This document shows positions 53,076 to 64,000 of a stretch of DNA of 64,000 nt, piece by piece. The translations under genes and the position numbers were made by a program. The notes under the pieces were generated by a model. That model was not told the DNA's origin, did no database searches, and saw only the letters and a program-made list of their open reading frames with translations. This DNA comes from Pestalotiopsis fici W106-1. Taxonomy: Eukaryota > Ascomycota > Sordariomycetes > Amphisphaeriales > Sporocadaceae. The first letter of the stretch is position 1. Each line of letters opens with the position of its first letter. The stretch lies in the NCBI RefSeq assembly GCF_000516985.1, contig NW_006917093.1, forward strand, positions 1 through 64,000. The letters are read 5' to 3'.

Positions 53076-55541
53076 ATGTCCTACAACCCCTATGGCGGAG
53101 GTGAGTGCTTGCGATACGCATTCCTTTTTCAGAAAGAAACTGACTCTAGTTTGTGCAGTGCCTGGCTTTGGGCCTCCGCCAGGTTATAATTCATATCCTG
53201 GCGCCACTGGCCCACCCCCAGGCATGTCCACACCACCAGGTCTAGGTAAGCCACAGTCCCAAGATGCGATTCGGTCGACATTCTATACTAATGATATTGG
53301 TACAGGACCTCCCCCAGGCATGTCTGCCCCCGGAATGGCACCCCCCGGTGTCCAGCAGCCGATTCTCAATCAAGCTAATCGACCTAGCGGCTTGCCCTCA
53401 AACTTTCAAGCTCCCCCAAACATGCCCAATATCAACTTCAATGCCCCCGTGATTAGGCTTGGAACTCTTCCCTCGAAGCCTTCGACACCAGGTGTGCCTG
53501 GCCGCAGAGAGCATGACGCGCCCCAGTCTGCGGGCCCGCGCTCGGGGCTGGGCATGGATCGCGGCATCGACCAGACTCGCCAAGCTGTGCGTGAGAGCAT
53601 GCAGGCCCTCGTGCCGCCCACAAAGGAGGAAATTGTACGCACCATATTCGTACAGGGCATCACCGACGGCATTCGCGGCAACGACGGCATTGAGGAGATT
53701 TTCAAGATTGTTGGCAATCTGCGCAAATGGGAGAGAGCAAGCGATGCGGCCGGCAAGGAACTGCCTTTTGGCTTTGCTCAATTTGAGGACGCCGAATCAT
53801 TGTGGGTAGCCTCGGAACTTTTAAAGGAGATACAAATACCCACCAAGAAACAGGCGCCCACAGAAGCTCCCGAAGACGCAGACGATTCCTACGAGGACTT
53901 TGCCAAGTCCAAGCTTCAGTTCAAGCTGGACGAAAACACTAGAAACTACCTCGAGTCGTACGTAGAGGGGCGAACAAATGAGTCCGAGGCAGATGCCAGA
54001 CTATCTGCGGCTATAGGTGCGTTGAAGCAGACTGTCCGCAATTTCTTCTACCCTCCCTTGAAATCAGGAGCAGACGCGGATGGAGATGTGGCCATGGGCA
54101 ACAGCGGCCAGACTGGCGAAAATGTCGAAGTGGTGAATATTCCCTTGGCCCAAGACGACGAGCTCGCAGATATTCCCGCCGAGATGCGCGAAACGGTCGC
54201 AGCAGAAATTGCGGCTTTCCGGGAACGCAGCATCAAGCGTGACCTGGAAAGACTCAAGAGAGAGGAGGAACTCGAGGCCATGGAGCGGCAACGCGCTGCG
54301 GGCAATCGACCGTCGAGACTTGCTTCTCCACCGCTCGGAGCTGGATCCAGTTCAAACAACACACCACTGGGACCGAGAGGTGTCCCCAATGCTCCCTCTG
54401 GACCCAAAGGGCAAAAGACGGATCTTGGTAAAGATTACAATCGATCCATCAATTTTGTCAATGGTGGTATAACAAACGGTGGACTTGTTCCAAACCGCGA
54501 AGACGAGGACAGCGATGCCAGCGACGAAGAGCTCGAGCGTCGACGTGTGGCCAAGCAAGAGGCCGAAGCCGAGAAACTCTACCTGGATGCCGAGCGGCGT
54601 TGGCTAAACCGGGAACGGACCCGGGCGGCGGCTCTAGAGCGAGAGCGCGAGCGTGACGAAACAGACGAGGCCGATGTTGCCAAGAGGCGGGAGTCGATGC
54701 TGGAGCGCTTGAAGCACTTTGACGACGATGCCGAGGCTTCAAGGAAAAAGGAAGAATATTACGCAGACCGCAGCGCCTGGATCCGTAATCGAACTGCCTT
54801 TCGTGCTAGAGAGATTGCGGCCGACGATGCCGACCGAGCGGCAGAGGAACAGGAACGCATTGCCGAGGATGCTGAGCGCGAACAAGCCAGAGGCATGGCA
54901 GACTCCTTCCTCAATGAACAGGCACGCGAAATGGAGCAAAGGCATACTGGCAGACCGGGAGGTGCTGCGCCTCAGCCGTTCAAGCTCTCTCTTGGTGCAG
55001 CAGCCCAGCGCGCACAAGCCCAGCGCGCAGCCCCTCAACGCAAGACCGTTGCCGAAGTGGAAGGTCTTCTCGAGGACGAGGAAGAGGACAACAAGAAGCG
55101 TACAATTGTTCCCATCAAGTTTGACCCGGCTGATGCTGCTGGCATGTCCAATGAAGATCGGGAACAGGCCGTGCGCTCGCTTGCCCAAGAAATTCCCAAT
55201 GAAAAGGAGGGTCTGTGGCAATGGGACATCAAATGGGACTTTTTGGACGAAGGTGTTATCCGCGACAAGTTGAGACCTTTTGTAGAAAAGAAGTTGGTCG
55301 AGTACTTGGGCGTGCAAGAGGAGCTGCTTATTGAAGTGGTGGAGGAGCACCTTAGAAAGCATGGACAGCCTGCAGAGCTGGTCGAGACCCTGGCAGAGGT
55401 ATGTCACACTTGTTCGAGATTGCCCGCTTTTACTAACAATAATCACAGGCACTGGACGATGAAGCAGAGGCACTGGTCAAGAAGTTATGGCGAATGGTCA
55501 TCTTTTATACAGAGAGCGAAAAAAGGGGACTTTCGGCATAG
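53076..55541 (+). CDS. RBM25-like splicing factor with RRM and PWI domains
   Basis: RBM25/Snu71-type proteins associate with U1 snRNP and regulate 5' splice-site choice in the nucleus. I read exons 53076-53100, 53159-53245, 53306-55398 and 55449-55541, about 765 residues from MSYNPYGG. The second intron (60 bp, GTAAGC...GTACAG) is in frame; splicing joins GLG to PPPGM. A Pro/Gly-rich N-terminus precedes an RRM (TIFVQGITDGI to FGFAQFEDAESL). A long Arg/Glu-rich charged region forms the middle. The C-terminal PWI domain (WQWDIKWDFLDEGVIRDKL) continues through the last intron to KKLWRMVIFYTESEKRG. Reading through the last intron would destroy the end of the PWI domain, which supports the model. 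Confidence 0.9.
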
Positions 55542-56161
55542 TTTTTTCTTTGCACAAGCCATTGTCCATTGATGGTGTGTATATAAGTTTTTGCAAGTCT
55601 GGGGGTCTCAGGGGGTTGCCAGTTCAGATGACTGGTTATGGTGTTTGGCGCCTGAAAATTGGAATCCAGCATTTGAGTCCTGTCCGAGTCTAATGAAGCT
55701 ACGGAATGAATCGTATCATGTTGCTCACTGTGACCAATATATCTTTCCACCTGATCTGATATGCCGTTCTGAGGCTTGTAATACGTAGTAGGTGTATAAG
55801 AACCGACTCTTTTGGTTAGATGGTCCCATAGATAACCGTGCCGTGATTTGCGGAGTAGCTTCTCCGACTTTCTGGGGTACGACTCCGTGCCGAGGCTGGT
55901 AAGCTGGGCGCCCCACGTATTCTGGGCACTTGCTGCAACATAACAACATTCTTCTTTCAATCCTCAATTTACGTGGCCGGAAGTTGTATGTTTTTTGTCC
56001 CTTGATTGCATTTTGTCTGTGACACTGGAAAGCAAGGTACTGCTCGCTTCGAACAATACACAGTACTGTATCCTATATTGAATGTACTGGTTGAGCAAAG
56101 ACATTGTTCAAACGTTGAGCTACTACCATCGTAAACAAGCCTTGGTTCAGAACTAGACATC
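55542..56161. other. Intergenic region, 620 bp
   Basis: 3' flank of the RBM25-like gene and promoter of the enoyl-CoA hydratase gene. A short minus-strand frame (55505-55960) shows no resemblance to a known protein. Confidence 0.4.
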
Positions 56162-57073
56162 ATGGCAGCCAAGGGATCATATCCGTCATTCGCTTCTGCG
56201 CCTCCCGAGGTGCCACACACCGACGTCTCCTTCCCTACAGACTATCCTCACGTCATGCTCGTGACGCTCAACCGCGCCGATGCGCTCAATGCCATTCCGC
56301 GCCCTCAGCACTATGCCCTAGAGCGTTTGTGGGATTGGTTCGATGATGAGCCAAGTTTGCGCGTCGCTATCATCACTGGAACTGGGCGTGCCTTCTCTGC
56401 TGGGGCTGATTTGAAGGAGTGGGACAACATCAACAGCGATGACAATGGGCAAGTCCCGTCTGCCCCCAGCAACCGAAGAGACAGGCCATCAGGGCGTTTC
56501 CCCCGAGGCGGCTTTGGCGGCATGTCGAACCGAGGGGGACTCAAGCCCATCATTGCGGCTGTAAATGGTATATGCTTTGGCGGTGGTATGGAAATGGCCA
56601 TCAACTGCGACATGATTGTGGCATCGTCGGACGCGGCCTTTTCATTGCCCGAAGTCACCATTGGTGTCATTGCCCTCGCTGGTGCCCTCCCGCGCATCAT
56701 CCGCACTGTTGGCCGTCAGCGTGCGAGCGAAATGGCCCTAACTGGAAAACGCTACACGGCCCAAGAGATGAAGGAATGGGGATTGGTCAACGAGGTTGTG
56801 CCAAAGGGCAATATCGACGGAGGGGCCAAGAGGACATTGGTACTCGAAAAGTCCTTGGAATGGGCTAGCAAAATCGCCGCGAATAGCCCAGATGCTGTTA
56901 TTGTAAGTCGAGAGGGTCTGAAGCTTGGATGGGAGGGTATCGATGCGGAAAAGGGCACCGAGACGCTTCTAAGGGGTTGGTATAGCAAGATTGAAAAGGG
57001 CGACAATATGAAGGAAGGAGTCAAGAGCTTTGTAGAGAGAAGGAAGCCAAAGTGGGTGGATAGTAAGCTGTGA
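56162..57073 (+). CDS. Peroxisomal enoyl-CoA hydratase/isomerase family protein
   Basis: A crotonase-fold enzyme acting on acyl-CoA. The intronless frame gives 303 residues. The oxyanion hole is formed by SAGADLKE and NGICFGGGMEM; a catalytic-type Glu follows in SLPEVTIGV. The protein ends in Ser-Lys-Leu, a canonical PTS1, so it should be imported into peroxisomes, consistent with fatty-acid or branched-chain catabolism. A Gly/Arg/Ser-rich insert (about residues 97-125: RRDRPSGRFPRGGFGGMSNRG) lies between the two oxyanion strands, in the flexible active-site loop region; such a basic low-complexity insert is unusual for the family. The exact substrate is unknown; hydratase, isomerase or dehydratase are all possible. 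Confidence 0.9.
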   Translation: MAAKGSYPSFASAPPEVPHTDVSFPTDYPHVMLVTLNRADALNAIPRPQHYALERLWDWFDDEPSLRVAIITGTGRAFSAGADLKEWDNINSDDNGQVPSAPSNRRDRPSGRFPRGGFGGMSNRGGLKPIIAAVNGICFGGGMEMAINCDMIVASSDAAFSLPEVTIGVIALAGALPRIIRTVGRQRASEMALTGKRYTAQEMKEWGLVNEVVPKGNIDGGAKRTLVLEKSLEWASKIAANSPDAVIVSREGLKLGWEGIDAEKGTETLLRGWYSKIEKGDNMKEGVKSFVERRKPKWVDSKL

Positions 57074-57868
57074 TTTGTATATTGCAAGACATTGATCAAG
57101 GAGATGAGGTCATGGATCCATTGATATGCAACGGAATCTGATGGAGGAGAAGAACAAGAGGCTTGACACGACCGATAGTCTGGAAGCACCTTATGTTGGG
57201 TGCATTCGATTTGTGTGAGCTTCTTCATCCCACCAGATCTTGGTGCATCAAGTGCATTTAATCAAGGACGTCCGCCAAATCAAGCTTGACTAAGAACAGA
57301 ACTGGATGCTTGGTTTAGATATATATGACTTTAGCTATCTACTTCTTATTGCGATGCAATCCGGATTGCTCGCGTTTTGCTGTTTTGTTGTTGCGGTGCT
57401 ATTGCCGCTGGTCAGCACGCTGACAAGTGACCAGGGAATCCAGCGAAAAACGATGTACTAGCCAAACAGGCCAGAGATCCGGCTATGAAGCAATTCAAGA
57501 CGCCAAGAATATGAAAGCAGCCAAGTCAATTGGCGAACTTCCAATGCCGGCTTTCTGACGCGATCGCACCATGGGGCAGTGCAATCAACGCAAGGTGCAT
57601 TTCTGCAAATGGAAAATCCATATTTCGCGACAGACGTCCTTGCAGGTCGGGTCCCAGAATAAAAAAACACGTGGACCTGGCAAATGTTGTACAGCCCCGC
57701 TGCATAACGCACCGAGTCTGACAGGCATTTCAAAACTGTTGAGGCACCAACTAGATTTTCTTAATCTTTTCTCTGTAGCGATTACCGAATCTTTCAATAT
57801 TGTGGAAAAGCATTCAAAGGTCTTCAATACGACATCACTATCCTGAGACGCCCCGCTTTCCAGCAATC
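57074..57868. other. Intergenic region, 795 bp
   Basis: 3' flank of the hydratase gene and promoter region of the HET gene. Ordinary composition, no gene recognised. Confidence 0.4.
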
Positions 57869-60866
57869 ATGGAGGAAGCATACTCTTACACAGCCCTTCC
57901 AACTCCAGGGCATATACGTCTGCTTACCCTCAAAGCCAGCAAGTCCTCATCCGCTGATTTGCATGGCGAGCTTGTCGACTACCCTTTGCAGGAATGCGAG
58001 GGGGATTTGCATTGCTACGAGGCTCTATCCTATGTATGGGGCAGCAACGAAAAGCCTCGGCAGCTCTGGATAGGAAACTGCAAGCTCGATATTACAGAGA
58101 GCCTCTATGCTGCGTTGCTGCGCTTGCGTAACCGTTCTGCTGATCGAAGTCTGTGGGTAGATGCAATTTGTATCAATCAGACAGACGACGACGAGAAAGC
58201 GATTCAAGTCCAGCGCATGGCAGCCGTCTACAGCAAAGCGAGTCGCGTACGAGTCTGGCTTGGCGAGGCAGACGCCGCTGATGGATCAAATGATGCACTG
58301 TATTGTTTGGCCGAAGCTGGAGCTGCTGAAGGTCCCTATGAGTTACCCGATGAATCCTTGGAGCCTATACGTAGCCTCCTTGCGAGAGACTGGTTCAAGC
58401 GAGTTTGGGTAAGTTTTGATATTTATACCAACATTCAAATGCTAATTTATTGATTCCAGGTAATTCAGGAAGTTGCTGCTGCCCAGCACGTGGTTATCAT
58501 GTGTGGTGCCACAAGCATTGATGGGTACGCGTTCTGTGTAGGATTGCAGGCGTTGCATAAATCTGATAAACTTCCGGATTTGCAAGAACACATTGGTTCA
58601 ATCGTCTATCTCATTAGACGTTCAATTTTCCGTCTAGGAAAGCAAAACCATCAAGCATCACAAGAAGAGTCTCCGACGTTCTCTCTGAACATCCGGCCTC
58701 TAGGACAGTTGATTGATATGTACCGGAACCGCCAAGCTACCGACCAGCGCGACAAGGTTTATGCCCTCCTTGGTATGTCCTCGGAAGTTATACCCCAGGA
58801 CTTAATGCCGAACTATTCAGATGCCATGACCTGGGATGCACTGTTCAGCAGTTTAGGTCGGTATATATTTGGGACGGAAGCCCATGTTGGAGTCGTTGCT
58901 ACCAACATTGCGGCAGTCAGAATCAAATGCGAAATTCTAGGCCATGTTTCCTCTCTTCGACCAGATGAGCATCGCTACGATATGCAGGTACTTACGATCG
59001 CATCTTGGAGCACGGACATGCACGCGTATGACCAAAGGGAATGGATAGCCCCAACCTCGGCAGTCTCAGTGAATGTTGGAGACATGGTCTGTCTCTTGGA
59101 CTGGGGGCAGAATATTGCCATCTTGAGGTCCGAAACCGAATTCTTCCGTGTGGTCATGACTTCTGGACGTTGGAATGCCAAATCTGCACAGTACGACGAA
59201 GTTCTGGAGAAGGGCGACAAGCATGAATTATTGCTTGCATGGGATTGGAATTCACCAGAGCAGATTATGCCTCGATTTATCGATACTATTCCCGCGAAAA
59301 GTATAATAACACAACATACGAATGGCATTACAAGACGTCAAATAGTCGTCAATGCCCTCCTGAGCGCATATTCGGATATACAGGCAGAATCAAGCCTGCT
59401 TGATTTGGAACAAGAATACCAACAACAATCGAGCGAGTCTATGTTTGCAGAATTGGATCGCCGAGCGAAGATGGTTTACTTATATCTGAGGACCGGTCGT
59501 TTGGATGAAGCCGAAAGGCGGTATAAAGATATCTACCAACATGCCAAGGCGATGGCCCGGACGGAGTGGCTAAGCCAAAGTATATCGCAGTATTTGAAAT
59601 TCTTTCCAACTGCTGCCTACCCTCAGAAGGCAAGGATATGGGGAACTCTCAAATCTGTCATAGACGAAAACGTGGTTACTCCACAACATTACATCCAAAC
59701 CCATCGGAGGCTGACTGATACTCTTGCGAAGTGCACCGCAGCGGAGGCAAGCTTATTGATCGATCTCGGAGAACTCTTTATACGTAATCCGGAAACAACA
59801 TCCATGGTTTGCACACGAGATAACAGCTCCTATGTTTCAGAGGATATCATAAAAGCACTTGAAGAGAGCGTGGTAGAAGCGATTGCGGGGAATTCTGCTT
59901 TTGGTGCTCAAGAAGGACGGAGGGTGATGGAGCTGCTTTTGGAAAGAAAAGGGGACCAGGTCCCGATTACAGAAGCTGTAGTCATAAAGGCTGCTAGTAC
60001 TTATTACCAACTGGGGTTATTGGAGCTGCTATTCGAAAAGAGAGGAGACCAGGTCCCGATTACAGAGAACGTGGTGAAGGCGGCTGCTAGGAATCTTTTG
60101 CATGGTCCGAAGGCGATGGGGCTGCTTTTTAAGGAGAGAGGGGACCAGGTCCCGATTACAGAGGANNNNNNNNNNNNNNNNNNNNNNNNNNNNNNNNNNN
60201 NNNNNNNNNNNNNNNNNNNNNNNNNNNNNNNNNNNNNNNNNNNNNNNNNNNNNNNNNNNNNNNNNCGGTATGAGTGGACGGAAGGTAATGGAGCTGCTAT
60301 TCGAAAAAAGAGGGGACCAGGTCCTGATTACACAAAACGTGGTAAAGGCGGCTGCTGGGAATGATCATTCCGGTCGGGAGGTGATGGAGCTGCTGTTCGA
60401 GAAAAAAGGAGACCAGATCCCGATTACAGAAAACGTGGTAAAGGCGGCTGCTGGGTCGCGTTTTGGTCGGAAGGTGATGGAGCTGCTTTTTGAGAAATCA
60501 ACTTTCCTCACAACCCTTGATGCTGTCAAATCCATGGCATTGAACAAGGCAGCAGCAGCCGGCAGTCACGAAGTAGTAGAGCTACTACTTGAGAAGGATG
60601 CTGATTTGACTGTCCCGGATCCAGACGGACGGACACCACTTATCAACGCTTCACGCAATGGACGCCTGGAAATTGTACAGCAGCTTTTCGACCGCGGAGC
60701 AGACTGGAGAATACCAGATAGCTCTGGACTTGATGCCCTGCAGTGGGCTATTTGGGAGGATCGTTACAACGTGCAGGATTTCTTACTCTCGGTCGGGGCT
60801 GTTGAGTCGGATGACGTATATGGAATTCGCGCGTTGTTTGAAGAGGAATTGACTGTTCTGAGTTAA
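57869..60866 (+). CDS. HET-domain protein with C-terminal ankyrin-like repeats (interrupted by an assembly gap)
   Basis: HET proteins mediate nonself recognition and regulated cell death in filamentous fungi. Exon 1 (57869-58408, MEEAYSYTALP) holds the HET core: YEALSYVWG, LWVDAICINQ and RMAAVYSKASRVRVWLG. A 51-bp intron (GTAAGT...TTCCAG) joins it to exon 2 from 58460 (VIQEVAAA, then TDQRDKVYALLGM). The C-terminal part carries tandem units of 31-33 residues (93-99 nt) with the core MELLFEKRGDQVPITENVVKAAA, followed by two standard ankyrin repeats (GSHEVVELLLEKDADLTVPD, DGRTPLINASRNGRLEIVQ) and a stop at 60864-60866. A run of exactly 100 N at 60166-60265 falls inside the repeats, and the reading frame differs on its two sides. 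That fits a placeholder gap whose true length is a multiple of three. Repeat number is therefore unknown. Confidence 0.86.
59920..60540 (+). repeat. Tandem 93-99 bp coding repeats in the HET gene
   Basis: The string gctgct of the LeuLeu core recurs at 60025, 60121, 60293, 60389 and 60482, spaced 93-99 nt apart except across the N gap. The units encode variants of MELLFEKRGDQVPITENVVKAAA, similar enough to prevent assembly. The period matches ankyrin repeats. Confidence 0.85.
60166..60265. other. Assembly gap (100 N)
   Basis: Exactly 100 N, a customary placeholder length, set between near-identical repeat units. The sequence shows the break but not its real size. Confidence 0.98.
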
Positions 60867-62224
60867 TCAAGGGGAATAGGCAGATATGGTACCATGCAAT
60901 TCATTCATTCATTCAATTGAAATTACCGCCCGCATAACCAAGAATTGGGCAAGTCAGAGAAATTGCCGAGGCCGTGCGTTCCTGCAATGTTAAGAGTCAA
61001 CGTGCAACATCAGCAGTTCTGTCTTAACCGGCTGGTTCGAGGTCAACCAACGGGCGTCAGGGAGGGCAGCGGCGAGGCCATCAACATCGACACCAAGAAG
61101 GGAAGTGACAACAGCAACGCCGCAGGAGACAGTGGCCGAGCTAGTCATGCGCAAAAGCAAGCCAAAGATTAAAAGAATGCAATACGATGGGATAAATATC
61201 ATTCGGATGCCGGACGACCAGCTGGAGACGAACTTGTGGCTGCAGCGCACACTAAGACACCATCCGTCAGAGTGCTCCTTTGTACGTTATCCACGGTGAA
61301 GCACGCATCCATATGTTGCCAACTACCAAGAAACTCTAAGCGAGCGCATGTATTCACCTTCAAATTCGGAAACTAGCATGATCCGATGAAATGACTGCAT
61401 CGACAGCAGCTGGATACCCAGACGGAAACACGGCAAAGCCAATGGTCTGTCGAATCGTAATTTCTAGCATAAACTGCTCAGTCAGATAGTCATCAAAGCC
61501 ATGATGCATGCCAAGTTGAGCCCCAATACAAGCAGCCCATGGTAGACTGGCGACCCCAAGAGCTATACCGTCAAACAGCGCACAAGTTTGGGAATAAAGA
61601 GACAAAGGCTGGTTATAGGGATGCGGGGAAACTAGAAAATGTTGGGGAATTTGCGGGGATATAAGACGCCAAGACCCAGCCGCAGCGCTGATCAGGACCT
61701 CTACACTACCCGGGTGCTATAGTGTGGGGAAGTGCTCACTCCACGGACATTTTCACTCGAGATTCCGTCAATCAACAATGCCGCCAAGGGCTCGCGAATG
61801 ACATGTTGTTTATCTGATCACTACTCTCCACGTGCGCCAGAGACGACTACAAGGGCCGAGCAACATGGTGCTCAGGGCCAACATGACTGCATAGGGTCGC
61901 ACCCAGTCTTGATAGGTGGAACCAGCCCTTGAGAGAATTGAAAGTCTTGTATCGAGGGCTAAGCGATATATCCAGGGAGGCAATACCATAATGACTGGTT
62001 TACTTGGGCTCAGTCTTGACACGGTCCGCCCTGCCGGATTTTGGAGAATCCAGGGTCCAACAGAAGAAAACAATGGTGACGAATCGACAAGGACGTCCTT
62101 GCTGGCAAGGGGTCCAGCATAAAAGCTCGAGCATGTTCCGACCTCGTTTGCCCCTTTTCTCGTTCTGCCCTTGATATCGGAAAGAAGAGTTCTGTTACAA
62201 CTAGACTTTCTGCATTGGTTCATA
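60867..62224. other. Gene-poor stretch, 1.4 kb, upstream of the pectinase
   Basis: 3' flank of the HET gene and long promoter region of the exo-polygalacturonase gene. Open frames on both strands are short or overlap the pectinase antisense. A TATA-like gggatataag is at about 61657, too far upstream to assign. Confidence 0.4.
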
Positions 62225-63732
62225 ATGCGCTCCTTTTCTCTCTTTGTGTCCTTGTCGGCAGCCGCTGGCGCTCTCGCTGCTTTTGGAGAGCTCCCGGCCA
62301 ATGTTCCACGAAATGTCGACGAATTTCGAGACAAGCATCCCTACAAGCCATCCCCAGGGTGTGGCGGCGGTGACCGTCCCATTGTCACTATCCGCGACTC
62401 CAAGAATGATACGGATGATGTCGCCGACGAGTTTTACGCCGGTCTACAAGAGGCCAACAATGGCGGAACCCTCCAGCTCGAAAAGGACAAGCTATACATA
62501 ATTGGCAAACCCCTCGACCTGACCTTTTTGAATAATGTGCAAGTTCAATGGGACGGTGAGGTCAAGTTTACCAATGACACTCCTTACTGGCAGGCCAATG
62601 CCTTTGCACATCCGTTCCAGAACTCGCTCATGTTTTGGAAGTGGGGAGGCAAGGACGTCAAGATCTTTGGTGAGGGCGTGCTCAATGGCAATGGCCAACG
62701 ATGGTGGAACGAATTTGCGGGTCTCGAGATCTTGGACCCAGACAATGAATACCTCCGACCCATTCTGTTTTACGCCGAGAATGCGACCAACTTTGCCATG
62801 GAAGGCATTCACGAAAAAGACTCTCCCTGCTGGACCAATTTCATCGTCACCTCTCAGGGCGTTTCATTCAAAAACGTCATTGTGACTGCCGAGTCCAACA
62901 ACGCTTCTGCCCTCCCAAAGAATACCGACTTTTTCGACTCTCTAAACGTTGTCGACTTGACTGTAGAACAAGTATGGGTCAACATTGGCGACGATTGCTT
63001 CTCGCCCAAGTCCAACGCCACCAATATTCACGTCGACACCATGTACTGCAACGGTAAGCATATCCTCTGTTGACTGTAACTCGCGGCAACGACACTAACA
63101 GGTCAATAGGAACTCACGGCCAGTCAATGGGATCTGTTGGTCAGTACGAGGGTGAATACAGCTTTATTCAAGACGTTGTCATTGAAAATGTGTGGCTACT
63201 CAACGGTCAACACGGCGCACGCATCAAGACTTGGGCCGGCCCAGACGTTGGCTACGGTTTTGTCAACAACATTACCTTTCGGAATTTCTGGCAGGCAAAC
63301 AATGAGTACTCGGCCTTTCTTGACTCGTGCTACTTTAACGTGAGTACTCCTGACGTTTAGACTCTGGCACAACTGTCAATCTAACTTGTGAATCAACAGA
63401 TCAATGCCTCAACCTGCGCTGCCTACCCATCGCAAATGAACATTACCAACGTTCTCTTTGAAAACTTTTCGGGCTACACGTCTGGCAAATACGGCACGGC
63501 AGTAGCGTCTCTGACCTGCTCGACGAACCCGAATGCAGTGTGTGACAATATCCAATTCAAAAACTTCAACATCACGTCCCCATGCGGTGACGCTGTCATA
63601 ATATGTGATGGTATCAAGGGAGGGCTTGGCGACGACTATCCCTGCGTCTCCAAGAACACCACAGAGGCCACCGCCGCACTCGCCGCCACGTGCTCTGTGC
63701 CTCTGGCCACGAGCACTGTTACCCCATGGTAG
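62225..63732 (+). CDS. Secreted exo-polygalacturonase (GH28)
   Basis: Hydrolyses galacturonan from the non-reducing end in plant pectin, outside the cell. Exons 62225-63053, 63110-63339 and 63400-63732, with introns of 56 and 60 bp, give about 463 residues. A signal peptide (MRSFSLFVSLSAAAGALAA) is followed by the beta-helix. The GH28 catalytic motifs are all present: NTDFFDS, GDDCFSPKS, GTHGQSMGSVG created by the first splice, and RIKTW. The GDD pair and the HG motif mark an active enzyme; the long form with GSVGQYEGE is typical of the exo group. Several N-glycosylation sequons are visible. A CAG eight bases before the chosen acceptor is an alternative but shifts frame. Confidence 0.92.
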
Positions 63733-64000
63733 AATGACCGGACCAGAAAAAGATTCATGTCATGTTGGCACCATTTGGAGAGAAAATCTAGAAATGGATA
63801 TTACTTTTATACTTTCGTTGTATATATTCGACAATTCTTAATGAATAATGATCAAATACATTTCTTCCTTTCCGGGACATGTGGAATCATTCTTCCGAAA
63901 AGAAATTCAGGTCGCGAAAGTCGGGTTCCTCTTCAGCCCGTCGACAATACTCAAGGCTTCAAATCAACATAGATCTTGACCATATCCTGTTTGGCCGGAT
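63733..64000. other. 3' flank of the pectinase gene and right window edge
   Basis: The pectinase terminator region. At the right edge, the minus strand has an open frame entering from beyond the window that stops at 63951-63953 (16 codons, ending DMVKIYVDLKP). It could be the C-terminus of a convergent gene, but is too short to judge. Confidence 0.3.

Noticed and set aside
61810..62334. 174-codon minus-strand frame
   Set aside because: Overlaps the start and signal peptide of the exo-polygalacturonase in antisense; composition is not protein-like.
1..64000. CRISPR array, phage or bacterial-type operon
   Set aside because: Spliceosomal introns, telomere repeats and fungal protein families make this nuclear eukaryotic DNA; no regularly spaced direct repeats except the coding HET repeats.

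Overview
This window is a chromosome end from a filamentous ascomycete (Pezizomycotina, probably Sordariomycetes and possibly Hypocreales; the taxon is inferred). Evidence: CCCTAA telomere repeats at base 1, a repeat-induced point mutation (RIP) block with almost no CpA/TpG, 45-66 bp introns with GTANGT donors and CTAAC/CTGAC branch sites, and fungal families (HET, WSC, StuA/APSES, Arb1, Syp1, PTH11-like rhodopsin, exo-polygalacturonase).

Layout. 1-32 is the telomere. About 33-5576 is AT-rich, RIP-degraded DNA with no gene. The change to normal DNA at about 5.58-5.64 kb cuts through a stuA-like APSES gene; its remnant (to 6149) also carries an in-frame TAG. From 7.5 kb the window reads as ordinary chromosome: clp1 (-), inositol polyphosphate multikinase (-), arb1 (+), Na+/H+ antiporter (-), a GliT-like dithiol oxidoreductase (-), syp1 (-), a CDK-like kinase (+), an NmrA-like reductase (-), a disordered protein (-), an HD-domain nucleotidase (-), a D-2-hydroxyacid dehydrogenase (+), a glycine-zipper hydrophilic protein (-), a membrane-anchored flavin monooxygenase (-), lcp5 (-), a TM9/EMP70 protein (+), an AAA+ ATPase (+), a secreted alpha/beta-hydrolase with WSC domain (-), a PTH11-like 7TM protein (-), a Rieske protein (-), mitochondrial bS21m (-), an RBM25-type splicing factor (+), a peroxisomal enoyl-CoA hydratase (+), a HET-ankyrin gene holding a 100-N assembly gap (+) and an exo-polygalacturonase (+). 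Gene-poor stretches lie at 6.1-7.5, 11.1-13.4, 27.3-28.6, 44.9-46.6, 47.9-50.4 and 60.9-62.2 kb.

Functional picture. No biosynthetic cluster or operon-like unit is evident; genes alternate strand and mostly act independently. Core RNA and ribosome genes (clp1, lcp5, bS21m, RBM25) lie unusually close to a telomere. With the truncated stuA copy, this suggests a chromosome end made by breakage or rearrangement and then capped with RIP-mutated repeat DNA. The clearest accessory, self-recognition-type gene is the HET-ankyrin gene, whose near-identical repeats broke the assembly. I found no convincing new multi-gene system. The best leads are the stuA/RIP junction, the HET repeats, a kinase lacking its catalytic-loop Asn, and a start codon split by an intron. 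Exon boundaries were read by eye from splice consensus and reading-frame continuity, so they are predictions.
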